Source: an uncultured Bacteriovoracaceae bacterium
GTDB lineage: Bacteria; Bdellovibrionota; Bacteriovoracia; Bacteriovoracales; Bacteriovoracaceae
Length of the DNA stretch: 34,099 bases
Assembly: GCA_938017795.1 (NCBI GenBank)
Contig: CALIJZ010000042.1
Location: 1-34,099, forward strand
Direction of reading: 5' to 3'
This document shows, one piece after another, positions 33,801 through 34,099 of this stretch. The notes under the pieces are model-generated. The model saw only the letters and a program-made list of their open reading frames with translations, was not told the DNA's origin and did not search any database. Position 1 is the first letter of the stretch. The number at the start of each line of letters is the position of its first letter. The translations under genes were made by a program, and so were the position numbers.

Positions 33801-34099
33801 CTGATCCAAGCACAGCTGGAGATGATTTATCAGAAGATATAACAATTGATAATAACGCTGATATAGAAACAACTAAAAGCTCCAGTCCAGCAAATGTATC
33901 AGTTGGTGGAGTAATGACTTTTACAATTACGGCCATCAATAATGGACCAGCAACGGCAACGAATTTAAATATCACAGATGCTTGTCCGGCCAATACAACT
34001 TTTGATTCTTTTAGCTCAACAGTTGGAGGTTATACATCAGGAACTGGGGCATGGGCGATAGGTACATTAAACTCAGGGTCTAATGAAGTATTAACCCTA
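30824..34099 (+). CDS. Giant DUF11-repeat lipoprotein (3' end outside the window)
   Basis: The ATG at 30824 (GGAT before it) opens a frame that stays open for 1092 codons to the window edge. The signal peptide ends in the lipobox FISSC (cysteine at residue 19). An N-terminal domain of about 110 residues has five cysteines. It is followed by at least seven full DUF11 units of about 125 residues and an eighth that is cut by the edge. The units begin near 31210, 31588, 31963, 32340, 32722, 33109, 33482 and 33855. Each has KxVxNxTPxEGxxVxFTI, a NNGP turn and a CPxGTTY or similar strand. DUF11 proteins are long, surface-displayed fibres in many bacteria. Units 4 and 8 are much more alike than neighbours. 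The gene follows the OmpA gene by 113 bases. Confidence 0.9.
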   Translation, partial: MLKLHSIFLFIALIFISSCGDNKHLFGYDQDGVNESLLEIEPSTCFESGNNNAFIAGKCDFLDPQVVLTSPDMTPGSITCPCSSNGTFTCAAVSFDSSGPNGAFPLVTASQTINSNTISDTDVGSICALDLAISKVVDNNIPTEGDSITFTISVTNNGPGLASSVELTDILPAGFTFSASTASQGAYSSATGIWNAGTIAATNFATLDITATVDPGTGGTTVINRITKVSMDQQQDPTSINNDDLTEPVYIDNKADIAATKVVSNTTPEEGEVVVFTITLQNNGPNTATNLKLIDSCPAGTTYQSFTSSIGTYSNTTSEWNIGSILVGNNESLNLSCKVDVGTSDDTITNTVSAGDVSMDQIDLVNTNDNASAGITVDNNADLSVSKSVNNTTPAEGDVVTFTISISNLGVAQATNLKINDGCPTGTTYQSAVVSTGSYGLAPIAQWDIGTLNNGGVETLDLSCTIDAGTSNDPFQNTIVAADILSDQTDSNTANNTANAGGTVQNATDIETTKSSNPATVLVGETMTFTITAVNNGPASATNLNITDACPTNTTFNSFSATAGTYTSGTGVWALGTLNSAANEVLTLRCDADLSASGTTVNNVITTANISLDQSDSNNGNDGSSASVNVSDGTDLSVVKTVNGVDAVNVNEGVNVTFEIVVTNEGPAGATTIEVTDLCPTGSTYSSHVAGVGTYTSGTGLWAIGSLAVSGSASLDLVCSVNNGTSGTIITNVITTADISLDQTDIDASNDGADAEVFVGGDTDIAISKVVDNTAPAEGTNIVWTITALNNGPADATGLSLKDLCPAGTTYVSDAPSVGSYVSATGVWTIGALANTASATLGLTCSVDAGSAGQTIINETSNLTLDNGDTVATNNVGTASITVAALADLVTTKIVDNSTPDEGDIVKFTITITNNGPAAAAGVSLTDACPVGTTYSSSTTTQGVYSGTSGVWDAGDMANAAIASLELNCKVDASTAGTIITNTATAPTSTNTTDPSTAGDDLSEDITIDNNADIETTKSSSPANVSVGGVMTFTITAINNGPATATNLNITDACPANTTFDSFSSTVGGYTSGTGAWAIGTLNSGSNEVLTL

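Noticed and set aside
1..34099. CRISPR array, complete rRNA or tRNA genes, intact insertion sequences
   Set aside because: I saw no regularly spaced identical short repeats, no transposase signature, and no complete tRNA cloverleaf. The repeats found are protein-coding or isolated pairs.

Overview
The window is AT-rich (roughly one third G+C by eye) and gene-dense. A very large share of its genes encode short signal peptides ending in a lipobox (L-x-S-C type) or other export signals. There is no rRNA, no CRISPR array and no complete tRNA. Lipoprotein abundance, OmpA and DUF11 surface proteins, a secreted metalloprotease, a heparanase-like enzyme and Tat/cytochrome exports suggest a Gram-negative bacterium with a complex envelope. 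A Bacteriovorax/Halobacteriovorax-like member of the Bdellovibrionota would fit, but that is inference from style, not from a marker gene.

Left edge (1-3.7 kb): the tail of a probable integrated element. It holds a partial gene of unknown function and a 1072-residue fusion of a restriction-endonuclease-like domain, a superfamily 2 helicase and six phage-integrase-type repeat units. The following non-coding stretch has tandem GGGGATA repeats, a palindrome and a segment that looks like the 3' end of a tRNA, so it may be the element's attachment site. From 3.8 to 12.2 kb are accessory genes: several lipoproteins, a MATE exporter, a secreted protein of unknown function, a YeeE/YedE half-transporter pair followed by a possibly frameshifted third gene, and a serine hydrolase of the beta-lactamase/PBP family. 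Several decayed coding fragments lie between them.

The 12.4-16.8 kb block is a tight four-gene operon for exported redox-type proteins: a CxxCH protein, a lipoprotein, a Tat-exported DUF1501-like protein and a CxxCH lipoprotein. It is preceded by a long imperfect inverted repeat. It converges on and overlaps a Trm112-like/carnosine N-methyltransferase-like fusion. At 18.7-21.9 kb, on the minus strand, a bufferin-type operon (DUF2282 precursor, DUF692 iron enzyme, DUF2063 partner) is followed after 57 bases by a GH79 heparanase-like lipoprotein.

From 22 to 27.4 kb are secreted proteins of unknown function, a gametolysin-like (M11) metalloprotease lipoprotein, and a coupled TrmO-like/GFA-domain pair. 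The right end (27.6-34.1 kb) is a plus-strand surface cluster: an Ig-like repeat lipoprotein, a LysM-like lipoprotein, an OmpA-family barrel protein and a giant DUF11-repeat lipoprotein that runs off the window. The best candidates for something little described are the endonuclease-helicase-integrase-repeat fusion, the four-gene cytochrome/DUF1501 operon, the bufferin operon with a heparanase-like enzyme behind it, and the right-hand surface cluster.
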